Source: Lachnospiraceae bacterium (GTDB lineage Bacteria; Bacillota; Clostridia; Lachnospirales; Lachnospiraceae). Taken from it: 41,920 nucleotides of DNA. A model generated the notes under the pieces. That model was given only the letters and a program-made list of their open reading frames with translations. It searched no databases and was not told the DNA's origin. Numbering within the stretch: the stretch's first letter is position 1; every line of letters begins with the position of its first letter. The position numbers and the translations under genes are program-made. Positions 27,222-36,525 of this stretch are shown here, piece after piece. The DNA lies in the NCBI GenBank assembly GCA_024691015.1, contig JAILOD010000269.1, positions 1 to 41,920 of the forward strand, in the 5' to 3' direction.

Positions 27222-28394
27222 ATGAATGTTTTATGCTTATTTCAGACATTCAGCTTTGAAGCGTCAACCATATATCTGGATCTTGTAAGGGAGCTCGTAA
27301 AAAGAGGACACAGGGTTTTTGTTCTGGCGGGGACCTCGGATTTTAATCTTCCATCCGGTATTGTCAACAGGGACGGTGCCGAGGCTGTATATGTCAAGCT
27401 TGCAGACCAGTTCAAGACAGATAAGATCAGAAAAGGCATCATTCAGCTGACAATGGGGACAAAATTCATAGCCGCTGCAAAGGCTAATATCTGGAAGGAA
27501 CAGGTAGATCTGATAATATATCCCACACCGCCCGTAACTCTGGGAGGTGTAGTCAGAAAGCTGAAAAAACACTATAAAGCAAAGTCCTATCTGATGCTTA
27601 AGGATATATTTCCGCAGAATGCCGTAGATCTTAAGATGATGAAAGAGAACGGCATTGTATATAAGTATTTCAGACATCTTGAGAAACAGCTCTATGATGT
27701 ATCTGATGTCATAGGCTGTATGTCGCAGGCCAATATCGATTATGTAAAAAATCACAATCCGGGTCTGGATACCGGAAAGCTGGAGCTGTTTCCAAATACG
27801 GTGGCAATAAAGGAAAAAAAGGAAAAGCCTCCGGGAGAAGAAGGGATTGTGACCTTTATGTTCGGTGGCAATCTTGGCAGGCCTCAGGCAGTGGATTTTC
27901 TGCTCCTTTGTATTGACAGGATGAGAGGCTATATGAAGGCAAAGTTTGTCATCATAGGCACGGGAACCGAGGCTGATAAGGTTAAGGCCTTTGTGGAAGA
28001 GAAGAAGCCGGCAAATCTGGAATACAGGGAAATGCTTCCGAGAGATGAATACGAAAAACAACTGGATAAGGCGGATGTCGGACTGGTGGTATTAAGCCCC
28101 GATTTTTCGATTCCGAACTATCCGTCGAGAATATTATCATATATGCAGATGGGGAAACCGATACTTGCGGTAACGGATACGGTAACGGATATTCATGCTC
28201 TTGTGACCTACGAGGCAAGATGCGGATGGTGGTGCCCGTCGGACGATCCGACGTCCTTTATCGAAACCATCGAGAAAATCTGTGACGAAGCGGATTCTCT
28301 TAAGGAGCTCGGAAATAACGGACGTGAATATCTTGAAAAGAATTTTAATGTGACCAGATCGGTCGAAATACTCGAAAAGGCAATGGAGGTTTAA
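27222..28394 (+). CDS. Glycosyltransferase family 4, WbuB-like
   Basis: MNVLCLFQTFSFEASTIYLDLVRELVKRGHRVFVLAG, IYPTPPVTLGGVVRKLKK, LMLKDIFPQNAVDLKMM, MFGGNLGRPQAVDFLL. Start preceded by AAGGAG at 27209-27214. Confidence 0.9.
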   Translation: MNVLCLFQTFSFEASTIYLDLVRELVKRGHRVFVLAGTSDFNLPSGIVNRDGAEAVYVKLADQFKTDKIRKGIIQLTMGTKFIAAAKANIWKEQVDLIIYPTPPVTLGGVVRKLKKHYKAKSYLMLKDIFPQNAVDLKMMKENGIVYKYFRHLEKQLYDVSDVIGCMSQANIDYVKNHNPGLDTGKLELFPNTVAIKEKKEKPPGEEGIVTFMFGGNLGRPQAVDFLLLCIDRMRGYMKAKFVIIGTGTEADKVKAFVEEKKPANLEYREMLPRDEYEKQLDKADVGLVVLSPDFSIPNYPSRILSYMQMGKPILAVTDTVTDIHALVTYEARCGWWCPSDDPTSFIETIEKICDEADSLKELGNNGREYLEKNFNVTRSVEILEKAMEV

Positions 28395-28401
28395 TAATAA
28401 A

Positions 28402-29436
28402 ATGAGCACGGGAATTTTTAAGGATAAGGTACTTATGATAACCGGAGGAACGGGTTCCTTCGGAAATGCGGTACTGAACCGGTTTCTTGATACAGACATA
28501 GCGGAGATCAGGATATTTTCCAGAGATGAAAAGAAACAGGATGATATGAGACACCTGTATAACAATAACAAGATAAAATATTTTATCGGAGATGTCAGAA
28601 ACCCCGGATCCATAAGAGATGCAATGGACGGTGTGGATTATATCTTCCATGCAGCCGCCTTAAAGCAGGTTCCGAGCTGTGAATTCTTCCCTATGGAAGC
28701 GGTAAGGACAAATGTTGAGGGAACGGATAATGTTCTGAATGCAGCAATTCATTCGGGAGTAAAAAAGGTTATCTGTCTTTCCACTGATAAAGCGGCCTAT
28801 CCCATAAATGCAATGGGTACCTCAAAGGCCATGATGGAAAAGGTTTTTGTTGCAAAGAGCAGAACGGTGGATCCGGATAAGACGCTCATCTGCGGAACGA
28901 GATACGGAAACGTACTCTGTTCAAGGGGTTCGGTTGTACCGCTCTTTATTGAGCAGATAAAGGCCGGAAAGGATATAACTGTAACGGATCCCAACATGAC
29001 GCGTTTTATAATGTCTCTGGAGGAAGCGGTTGAGCTGGTGCTGTATGCTTTTGAAAATGCGCACAGCGGAGACATTATGGTACAGAAGGCCCCGGCCTGC
29101 ACTATAGACACGCTTGCACGTGCTGTAAAGGAGCTCTTCCACGCAGAGGACAGGGAAACAAAGATAATCGGAATAAGGCATGGCGAGAAGATGTATGAAA
29201 CGCTTCTTACCGTGGAGGAGAGGGCAAGAGCCTTCGACTGCGGAGATTTCTTCAGGGTTCCCGCCGATAACAGGGATCTGAATTACGATAAATATTTCAT
29301 AGAAGGTAATGTTGAAAAGAAGGAGGAGGAATCCTTTAATTCGGCAAATACCGAGATTCTGGATGTGGAAGGCGTAAAGCAGAGGCTCCTGAAGCTGTCA
29401 TATATACAAAAGGAACTTGAAGAGGTAGGAAAATGA
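28402..29436 (+). CDS. UDP-GlcNAc 4,6-dehydratase/5-epimerase, FnlA/CapE/WbjB-like
   Basis: ITGGTGSFGNAVLNRFLDTDIAEIRIFSRDEKKQDDMRHLYNN, AAALKQVPSCEFFPMEAVRTNVEGT, STDKAAYPINAMGTSKAMMEK, IRHGEKMYETLLTVEE. Confidence 0.93.
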   Translation: MSTGIFKDKVLMITGGTGSFGNAVLNRFLDTDIAEIRIFSRDEKKQDDMRHLYNNNKIKYFIGDVRNPGSIRDAMDGVDYIFHAAALKQVPSCEFFPMEAVRTNVEGTDNVLNAAIHSGVKKVICLSTDKAAYPINAMGTSKAMMEKVFVAKSRTVDPDKTLICGTRYGNVLCSRGSVVPLFIEQIKAGKDITVTDPNMTRFIMSLEEAVELVLYAFENAHSGDIMVQKAPACTIDTLARAVKELFHAEDRETKIIGIRHGEKMYETLLTVEERARAFDCGDFFRVPADNRDLNYDKYFIEGNVEKKEEESFNSANTEILDVEGVKQRLLKLSYIQKELEEVGK

Positions 29437-30560
29437 GCAAGCTTAAACTGATGACAATATTGGGAACAAGACCCGAGATAATACGTCTGTGCGAGGTCAT
29501 AAAATGTGCCGATAAATATTTCGATCATATTCTCGTACATACCGGACAGAATTATGATTATACCTTAAATCAGGTGTTCTTTGAGGATCTGAAGCTTCGC
29601 GAGCCGGATCATTATCTTGACAGTGTCGGGGCAGACCTTGGAGAGACCATGGGCAATATAATATCAAAGTCATATAAGCTTATGCTTGAGGAAAAGCCCG
29701 ATGCGATCCTTATACTGGGTGATACGAATTCGGCTCTTTCGGCCATATCCGCAAAAAGACTGAAGATACCGATCTTTCATATGGAAGCCGGAAACCGATG
29801 CTGGGACTGGAATGTACCGGAGATGATAAACCGTAAGATAGTAGATCATATTTCCGATATAAACATGCCTTATACAGAGCATTCCCGCAGATACCTTTTA
29901 AGTGAAGGGATAGACGGAAAAACCATCTTTGTTACCGGTTCTCCCATGAAGGAGGTATTTAAGAGCTTTAAGGATGAAATAGAAAACTCCGATGTGCTTG
30001 AGCGCTTAAAGCTGGAGCCGAAGAAATACTTCATAGTTTCGGCTCACAGAGAGGAAAACATAGATAACGAGGAAAATTTCATTTCCCTGATGGAGGCGAT
30101 AAACAATATAGCCGAAAAATACGGCTATCCTGTCATATATTCGACGCATCCGAGAACACAGAAGTTTATAGAGAAAAGAGGATTTAAGTTCAATCCGCTG
30201 GTTCAGAACCTGAAGCCCTTCGGCTATCTCGATTACAATAAGCTTCAGAAAAATGCGTATTGTGTTTTGTCGGACAGCGGAACTCTTTCCGAAGAAAGTG
30301 CAATGGAGGATTTCCCCGGAGTACTGATAAGAACTTCAACCGAAAGGCCGGAGGTTCTGGATAAGGGAAGCGTTGTGATAGGCGGAATTAAAAAGGACGA
30401 TGTGGAGCAGGCTGTGGAGCTCGCGGTTTCAATGGCTGAAAACAAGGAGCCGGTTATCGAGGCAAACGATTATGCCGATGAAAATGTTTCGGTAAAGGTT
30501 GTTAAGCTTATCCAGAGCTATGCGAAGATCGTAAACGAAACAGTCTGGCTTAAAAGATGA
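29433..30560 (+). CDS. UDP-N-acetylglucosamine 2-epimerase family protein, FnlC/CapG/WbjD-like
   Basis: LMTILGTRPEIIRLCEVI, HTGQNYDYTLNQVFFEDL, LILGDTNSALSAISAKRLKIPIFHMEAGNRC, DSGTLSEESAMEDFPGVLIRTSTERPE. Confidence 0.94.
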   Translation: MSKLKLMTILGTRPEIIRLCEVIKCADKYFDHILVHTGQNYDYTLNQVFFEDLKLREPDHYLDSVGADLGETMGNIISKSYKLMLEEKPDAILILGDTNSALSAISAKRLKIPIFHMEAGNRCWDWNVPEMINRKIVDHISDINMPYTEHSRRYLLSEGIDGKTIFVTGSPMKEVFKSFKDEIENSDVLERLKLEPKKYFIVSAHREENIDNEENFISLMEAINNIAEKYGYPVIYSTHPRTQKFIEKRGFKFNPLVQNLKPFGYLDYNKLQKNAYCVLSDSGTLSEESAMEDFPGVLIRTSTERPEVLDKGSVVIGGIKKDDVEQAVELAVSMAENKEPVIEANDYADENVSVKVVKLIQSYAKIVNETVWLKR

Positions 30561-31666
30561 AGATACTCGTACTTGATATAGCGGCAAGCAAAACCGGCGC
30601 AAAATCGATACTTCAGGATTTTGCCGAATATGTGAGAAACAACGCGAAGGAACACGAATGGATATTTGTGACCGGCGTTCGTGATATGGTGAAGGAAGCC
30701 GGAAATATCCGTGTTATATTGCGTGAAGATATAAAGGGTTCAAGGCTTAAGAGGCTTATGTTCGAACTCTTTAACGGATGCGGCTTTATAAAAGAGACAG
30801 GACCGGATGTGGTTTTTTCTCTTGAAAACACCCTTCCAAAGGGAAAGACAAAGATAAAAGGAAAAAGAATACCGGAGGTTTTGTATGTTCATCAGCCCCT
30901 CGGCTTTCAGAAGGAAAAGGATTTTTCGCTGTTTAAACCGGAGGAAAGGCATCTGGCCGTATATCAGCATATTATAGCAAAGCTCATAGATTCTTCGGTA
31001 AAGAGGGCGGATAAGGTTATAGTACAGACCGAGTGGATGAAGAAAGCCGTCTCCGAAAAATGTTCGGTGGATCCCGGTAAAGTTTATGCCGTGCTGCCGC
31101 CTCTTGCTCCTGTACCGGAGGGGATGGAGAAGAAAAAATTTGACTGCACCGGATTTATATTTCCTGCGGGGCCTATCCTGTATAAAAACCATTCTCTTAT
31201 AATCGAGGCCGCAAGGCTTTTAAATAAAAAGGGAATAGATAATTTCAGGATAAGTTTCACTTTAACTGAAGAAGAAGCCGGAGAAAAGCTGGTTTCAATG
31301 GCAAAGCTTACAAAGGAAAATATAGAGTTTAAGGGACAGGTGGAGAGGAAGAGACTGTTTGAAGCCTATGCTTCAAATACGCTGATCTTTCCCTCCTATA
31401 TTGAAACCTACGGTTATCCGCCGGCAGAGGCCAGGTCGGTAGGAGGCCTTGTACTGGCATCGGATACGGAGTTTTGCAGAGAGGTGCTGGCGGGGTATGA
31501 AAATGTGAGATTCTTTTCACCCTTTGATGCAGAGGGCCTTGCCTCACTTATGGAAGAGGTTATAACCGGAAAGCTTGCGCCCCGGAACATCGAAGGCACT
31601 AAAAACGACAGTTCCCGGAGCCGGTCATCCTGGGGAGAGGTTACAGATATTATCGAGAAAGCATGA
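30557..31666 (+). CDS. Glycosyltransferase family 4
   Basis: VLYVHQPLGF, ADKVIVQTEWMKKAV, FIFPAGPILYKNHSLIIEAARLL, FPSYIETYGYPPAEARSVGG. Confidence 0.88.
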   Translation: MKILVLDIAASKTGAKSILQDFAEYVRNNAKEHEWIFVTGVRDMVKEAGNIRVILREDIKGSRLKRLMFELFNGCGFIKETGPDVVFSLENTLPKGKTKIKGKRIPEVLYVHQPLGFQKEKDFSLFKPEERHLAVYQHIIAKLIDSSVKRADKVIVQTEWMKKAVSEKCSVDPGKVYAVLPPLAPVPEGMEKKKFDCTGFIFPAGPILYKNHSLIIEAARLLNKKGIDNFRISFTLTEEEAGEKLVSMAKLTKENIEFKGQVERKRLFEAYASNTLIFPSYIETYGYPPAEARSVGGLVLASDTEFCREVLAGYENVRFFSPFDAEGLASLMEEVITGKLAPRNIEGTKNDSSRSRSSWGEVTDIIEKA

Positions 31667-31669
31667 TTT

Positions 31670-32878
31670 ATGGAAAAACTTAAAGAGTTCGCTTTAAAAA
31701 TAAATATCCATGATTATTACTATCCCGTGATGATGATAGTTTATGTACTGACTCTTATAAGCTTCAATATCTTCAGGCCCGGGATAGTTTCCGCTGTTTT
31801 TATGGTATGTATAGTGGCGCTGGCTTTTCTTAAGGGTCTGATCCCTTCATTTAAGAAAATGTCTGCTCCGGACATGATAATGGGTATATATATTATCTAC
31901 AATATTCTGTCGGTTATCTGGGTTACTGTTCATGGCTATCCGGTATCGGTTTATCTCGGAGAGCTTTTCACAACCGCTCTGCCTATGATCTTTTATTTCT
32001 ACGGAAGAGGTGCCGGGGAAAAAGAGAGAGATAGGTTTTATACCGTCTTTATTCTATCCGTCCTTTTTATAGGTATCGTGGGAATAATACTTTATATAAC
32101 ATCACCTGCGGTTTATCTGGATTATTTATTTGAGCACGATTTTATTTCAAAAGCGGATACCTCTACAATGAGAGTCAGAATGCAGTCCCTTATCGGAAGC
32201 ACGCTTCTCGGGTATCTTGGTGTGGCATCAATGCTTATATCCATGTATTTCATAGAGAAGGAAAAGGGGAAGGCCGGAAAGCTTATCTTTGTACTCTCGA
32301 CGGTTATAGCAATTATGAGTAACCAGCGTGCGGCAATGGCTGCGGCAATCCTCATAATAGTTTATCTGAACGTGCTGGTTTTCTTCACGTATCGTCTGGC
32401 AGACCGGAAATACTTTATTGGTGAGCTGGCGGTCCTTATTGCCGTTTTTGCAGCTTTTGCGATATTCTTCCGCGGAGTTATCCTGAAGATATATTACAGG
32501 CTGGTAAGTCTTCCGCAGGCAATAGGAGAGAGGTCGGACCAGTGGGTCGGTGCGGCTAACAATATGACCAATATCTGGCTTGGGAACGGGCTTGGGGTAA
32601 ACGGACACCGCGCAATAGGCATAAATAAATATGTCATAGCGGACGGAGGTCTTGCAAAGCTTTATTGTGAAATGGGTATAATAGGCACCGCGTTATTCAT
32701 CTTTCTTGTGATCCTGATATTAAAAAGAGGCGTTAGAGACCTGAAAAAATACAGTGCGGAGGCAGGACTTATTGTCATTACCCTTATTATGTGCACAGGT
32801 TCTAATATGCTGTCCTTTGCGCTTGCAACACCCATCCTCTATTATACGTTCGGAGTTATAGCAGGAGGCAGGGAATGA
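31670..32878 (+). CDS. O-antigen ligase/polymerase family membrane protein (Wzy candidate 3)
   Basis: ~10 TM; MSNQRAAMAAAILIIVYL and GNGLGVNG...GLAKLYCEMGIIGTALFIFLV. Confidence 0.8.
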   Translation: MEKLKEFALKINIHDYYYPVMMIVYVLTLISFNIFRPGIVSAVFMVCIVALAFLKGLIPSFKKMSAPDMIMGIYIIYNILSVIWVTVHGYPVSVYLGELFTTALPMIFYFYGRGAGEKERDRFYTVFILSVLFIGIVGIILYITSPAVYLDYLFEHDFISKADTSTMRVRMQSLIGSTLLGYLGVASMLISMYFIEKEKGKAGKLIFVLSTVIAIMSNQRAAMAAAILIIVYLNVLVFFTYRLADRKYFIGELAVLIAVFAAFAIFFRGVILKIYYRLVSLPQAIGERSDQWVGAANNMTNIWLGNGLGVNGHRAIGINKYVIADGGLAKLYCEMGIIGTALFIFLVILILKRGVRDLKKYSAEAGLIVITLIMCTGSNMLSFALATPILYYTFGVIAGGRE

Positions 32879-33951
32879 AGATAATTGCGATGTATCTGCC
32901 TCAATATCACAGCTTTCCCGAAAACGACAAATGGTGGGGAAAGGGCTATACGGAATGGACGGCCGTAAAAAGGGGCTGCCCATTATACAAGGGACATAGG
33001 CAGCCGAAGGTGCCTAAGGATAAAAGATATTATGACCTCGTAAACGATGGCGTGAATACCCTTAAGTGGCAGAGTGAGCTTGCAGAAAAATACGGTCTTT
33101 ACGGTTTTGCATTCTATCATTATTATTTTAAGGGAAAGCATCTCATGGAAAAACCCATGGAGATTTTGCTGTCCCATCCCGAGATAAAGATGAGTTACTG
33201 TATTGCCTGGGCAAATGAAACCTGGACCCGGGCCTGGTATGACAGGAGTGAAGAGATCCTGATGAAGCAGGAATACGGTGAAAAGGCCGATTGGGAGGCA
33301 CATTTTCAATATCTTCTTCCATTCTTTAAGGATGAAAGATATATTAAAAATAACGGTGCACCTGTAATGATGATATACAGGACCTTTGATATCGAAAAAC
33401 TTGGAGAAATGATCGACTATCTGAGATCACGTGCCGTTGAAGAGGGCTTCACAGGTATATTTTTCATAGGCGGAAAAACGGCAGGAAAGATAGAGGACCG
33501 TGAAGATATCAAAGATAAGATAGACGGATGGTATGATTTCGAACCAGGTTATACCTTAAAGCATGGACTGAGCCCGTTTCAGACATTTTGTTATGATCTG
33601 AGTGTGGCCCTGAGGCATGGAATAAATATCTTTAAAAAGAAAAAGCTGCTCGAAAGAAGGATACCGATCAGATGGATATACTCGAGCATTGAGAAAAGAA
33701 GTATAGAGGCAAACGAATATCCCGGAATAATCTCACAGTGGGACAATACTCCGAGGCGTTCATATAAGGGACTGGTATACACGGGAGCTTCACCGGAGGA
33801 GTTTAAGCGCATGATGGGTGTTTTAAAGAAAAAGACCGCCGGCAGAAAAAATGATTACGTCTTCCTAAATGCCTGGAACGAATGGGGCGAAGGAGCGATG
33901 ATAGAACCTACTGAAGAAGAAGGATACAGATATTTGGAGGGACTTAAATGA
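32875..33951 (+). CDS. WbsX-like / glycoside hydrolase family 99-like protein
   Basis: IIAMYLPQYHSFPENDKWWGKGYTEWTAVKRGCPLYKGHRQPKVP, CIAWANETWTRAWYDRSEEILMKQEYG, FLNAWNEWGEGAMIEPTEEEGYRYLEGLK. Confidence 0.94.
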   Translation: MKIIAMYLPQYHSFPENDKWWGKGYTEWTAVKRGCPLYKGHRQPKVPKDKRYYDLVNDGVNTLKWQSELAEKYGLYGFAFYHYYFKGKHLMEKPMEILLSHPEIKMSYCIAWANETWTRAWYDRSEEILMKQEYGEKADWEAHFQYLLPFFKDERYIKNNGAPVMMIYRTFDIEKLGEMIDYLRSRAVEEGFTGIFFIGGKTAGKIEDREDIKDKIDGWYDFEPGYTLKHGLSPFQTFCYDLSVALRHGINIFKKKKLLERRIPIRWIYSSIEKRSIEANEYPGIISQWDNTPRRSYKGLVYTGASPEEFKRMMGVLKKKTAGRKNDYVFLNAWNEWGEGAMIEPTEEEGYRYLEGLK

Positions 33952-34943
33952 GAGAATTCCCCAGAATTTCCGTAATTTGCATAGCATACGAAGTGGGACC
34001 TTATCTTTCACAGTGTCTGGACAGCATTATAAACCAGACCTATGAGAATCTTGAGATAATTCTGGTAGTCGGTACCGGAGGAAAGGATAACTGTGTAGAG
34101 ATCGCCAAAGATTATGCGGCAAAGGATATAAGGATAAAAACCGTGTTTCATAAGGCCAGGGGTGCGGCAGCCGCAAGGAATATAGGACTGCAGGCTGCTA
34201 CCGGTGAATACATCGGCTTTGTGGACGGTGATGATTATATAGAAAAGATAATGTTTGAGAAGCTTTATCTGATGGTAGATCTTATGGATGCCGATATTGC
34301 GGTATGCGGAAAATATACCGAATATGTTCATGAATCCATACCTGACAAACAGCAGAAGGTAAAGGTTATGGATACAAAAGGGGCTTATAAGATGATCCTT
34401 AACGGGACCGGTTTTTTCTTTCATCTGTGGGATAAGCTTTTCAGGGCCTCTCTTTTTGATGAGATAGTTTTTCCGGAAGACAGGAGGGTTGAAGACAGGG
34501 GTATCGTTACCGTTTTATTGTCACGGGCAAATAAGATAGTTTATGACAGTAAACCCCTGTATCATTTCAGGCAAAGAAGCGGTTCCGAAAGCCGTGTTAC
34601 CGAGATTGATGAATTGAACACACAGGCGGACAGAGAGTTTACGGACCATGTTAAAGCATTATTTCCCGAACTTAAAGACGAATGTAATGCCTTTCTCACC
34701 TATGATCATGTAACCTGTCTTCAGAATATGCTGGTGCATAAGCGTTATACAAGAGAAAAAGCACTGCCTCATCTGAAATATTTAAAGAAACATAAAAATG
34801 AGATCGGTGAAAACCGGATGATCGGAAAAAAACTGAGACTGAAGATTTTTATGGCAAAATATTTCAGACCCGGTCTTTATTTTATAACATTAAGAGGCGT
34901 TAGAAAGGATGCCGGACATGAAAAGTTCAGTTTTTCAAAATAA
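33948..34943 (+). CDS. Glycosyltransferase family 2
   Basis: ISVICIAYEVGPYLSQCLDSIINQTYENLEIILVVGTGGKD, GAAAARNIGLQAATGEYIGFVDGDDYIE. Confidence 0.94.
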   Translation: MREFPRISVICIAYEVGPYLSQCLDSIINQTYENLEIILVVGTGGKDNCVEIAKDYAAKDIRIKTVFHKARGAAAARNIGLQAATGEYIGFVDGDDYIEKIMFEKLYLMVDLMDADIAVCGKYTEYVHESIPDKQQKVKVMDTKGAYKMILNGTGFFFHLWDKLFRASLFDEIVFPEDRRVEDRGIVTVLLSRANKIVYDSKPLYHFRQRSGSESRVTEIDELNTQADREFTDHVKALFPELKDECNAFLTYDHVTCLQNMLVHKRYTREKALPHLKYLKKHKNEIGENRMIGKKLRLKIFMAKYFRPGLYFITLRGVRKDAGHEKFSFSK

Positions 34944-36525
34944 AAGAATACTGTTCATATGCAGAGAGACATATTCCAAGCCGTTATTCTTTCTTGCTAA
35001 ATACCTGAAGGAGGATAATGAGGTTGCGGCCTTTTATATAATGTCCTCCGAGAGTAAATTCAATAAATGCTATTATAATGAACATACCATCTTTGAATTC
35101 AGGGAGAACCTTCCGGATGTTAAGCTCTATGACGTAAGCGATATCTGCGATGAATTTGTGGAGGGCTTTAAAAGGAGTGAGCACCCTGCGGATATGGAAT
35201 ATCTTAAGGAGATAGAGAGGGATTATACACATTTTAAGACACTCGGCCTTCAGATCATGGCAAGCCAGGAGAACACAAAGCATTATCATTACAGAGATTA
35301 CTGGGCGGTTACAAGTGATGATGAGAATAATTACTGGCTGGAGCTTAATTATAAAAAGATAATCGGGCTGCTGGATGAATTCAGGCCGGATGTTATTCTT
35401 GATACAGACAATGCGGAGCTTCAAAGAACCATTCTCTGCGAGGTGGCTTACAGAAAGAAGATCCCATATATAACGCTTGAATACGGTAAATACGGCTACT
35501 GGAAATATCCGAGCTTTCAGAATTCCTTCGGTATAGATCCTTACTTCAGAGAGATATATGAAAAAAAGCTTAACGGTCCCATGGAGGATCTTGAAGAGGG
35601 TCTGGCCTATGTAAAGGACTTCAGGGAAAAGACCAGCATTATGAATAAGGAGTTTGCCGGGTCTGTTACAACCCAGTATGAGAGGGATTCATGGATATGG
35701 ATACTCAGGGTAATGAGAGGAAAATGGAATTATTTCTGGGATCAGGATATAACGGCAAAGAATAAAAAGCTGAAAAAGTCCTCGAATATGCTTTATGCCA
35801 GAACCGGTCCTTATTTAAGGCACTACTGGTCGGTTATGACGAGGAAACGGAAGTTTCTTGTAAAGAATTCGTATTTCGAAGATCCGGTCGAAGGAGAGGA
35901 TTATGTTTATATGCCCCTTCATCTGATACCGGAATCGAGTGTGTTTGTTAAGGCCTCCTTCTATGTGGATGAGCTGAATCTGATAGAGCAGGTTTCCAAG
36001 TCACTGCCAGTAGGCTGGAAGCTTTACGTGAAGGAGCATCAGGCAATGCTCGGAGAGAGGGATCCGGAGTTTTACAAAAAGGCTGCCGAGATCGCCAATG
36101 TAAGGGTTGTACAGATAAACTATTATAAGGATCCCAAGCCCTGGCTTGTAAAAGCAAAGGGAGTGGTTACCATAACCGGAACAGCCGCATATGAAGCGGC
36201 ACTTCTCGGGAAGCGGTCCATAATCTTCGGAGACGTGCCGTTCGGTCTGATAGAAGGTATCAGGAGGATACATTCCTTCGAAGAATTACCCGAAGCGATA
36301 AGAGAGTTCGGAGAGGTTGATAATATAAAATCCGCTGCCTCATATATAGAGGCCGTAAAGGAAGCGGGAAGCGAAGTTAAGATTTTTGAGCTTATGGACG
36401 GAGCGGAGGACATTTTTTCCGGAAAGCGTGAAGAAGATGACGAATACAGGGAAATGCTCACCGGTCTTCTGAATATGTTTGAAAAGGGGTATGTGAAATG
36501 GCAGGAAATCTCGTCAAAAGAATAA
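34909..36525 (+). CDS. Capsule-synthesis-like protein, possible KpsC/KpsS-type (PF05159-like) glycosyltransferase
   Basis: C-terminal pattern YVYMPLHLIPESSV...WKLYVKEHQAMLGERDPEFYKKAAEIANVRVV...DPKPWLVKAKGVVTITGTAAYEAALLGKRSIIFGDVPF. Confidence 0.6.
   Translation: MPDMKSSVFQNKRILFICRETYSKPLFFLAKYLKEDNEVAAFYIMSSESKFNKCYYNEHTIFEFRENLPDVKLYDVSDICDEFVEGFKRSEHPADMEYLKEIERDYTHFKTLGLQIMASQENTKHYHYRDYWAVTSDDENNYWLELNYKKIIGLLDEFRPDVILDTDNAELQRTILCEVAYRKKIPYITLEYGKYGYWKYPSFQNSFGIDPYFREIYEKKLNGPMEDLEEGLAYVKDFREKTSIMNKEFAGSVTTQYERDSWIWILRVMRGKWNYFWDQDITAKNKKLKKSSNMLYARTGPYLRHYWSVMTRKRKFLVKNSYFEDPVEGEDYVYMPLHLIPESSVFVKASFYVDELNLIEQVSKSLPVGWKLYVKEHQAMLGERDPEFYKKAAEIANVRVVQINYYKDPKPWLVKAKGVVTITGTAAYEAALLGKRSIIFGDVPFGLIEGIRRIHSFEELPEAIREFGEVDNIKSAASYIEAVKEAGSEVKIFELMDGAEDIFSGKREEDDEYREMLTGLLNMFEKGYVKWQEISSKE

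Noticed and set aside
26921-27223. Minus-strand ORF across the intergenic element
   Set aside because: Arginine/histidine-rich low-complexity translation (RRHFAHRRRRFF) over a structured gap and antisense to a clear HAD gene; no family similarity or good start context.
28168-28191. Perfect 2 x 12-bp tandem repeat (CGGTAACGGATA)
   Set aside because: Lies in frame in the GT4 gene and encodes VTDTVTD in a segment where this residue pattern is plausible for the family; only two copies.
28237-28253. Perfect hairpin CGTCGGA-CGA-TCCGACG
   Set aside because: Inside coding sequence with no T tract on either side; likely chance.
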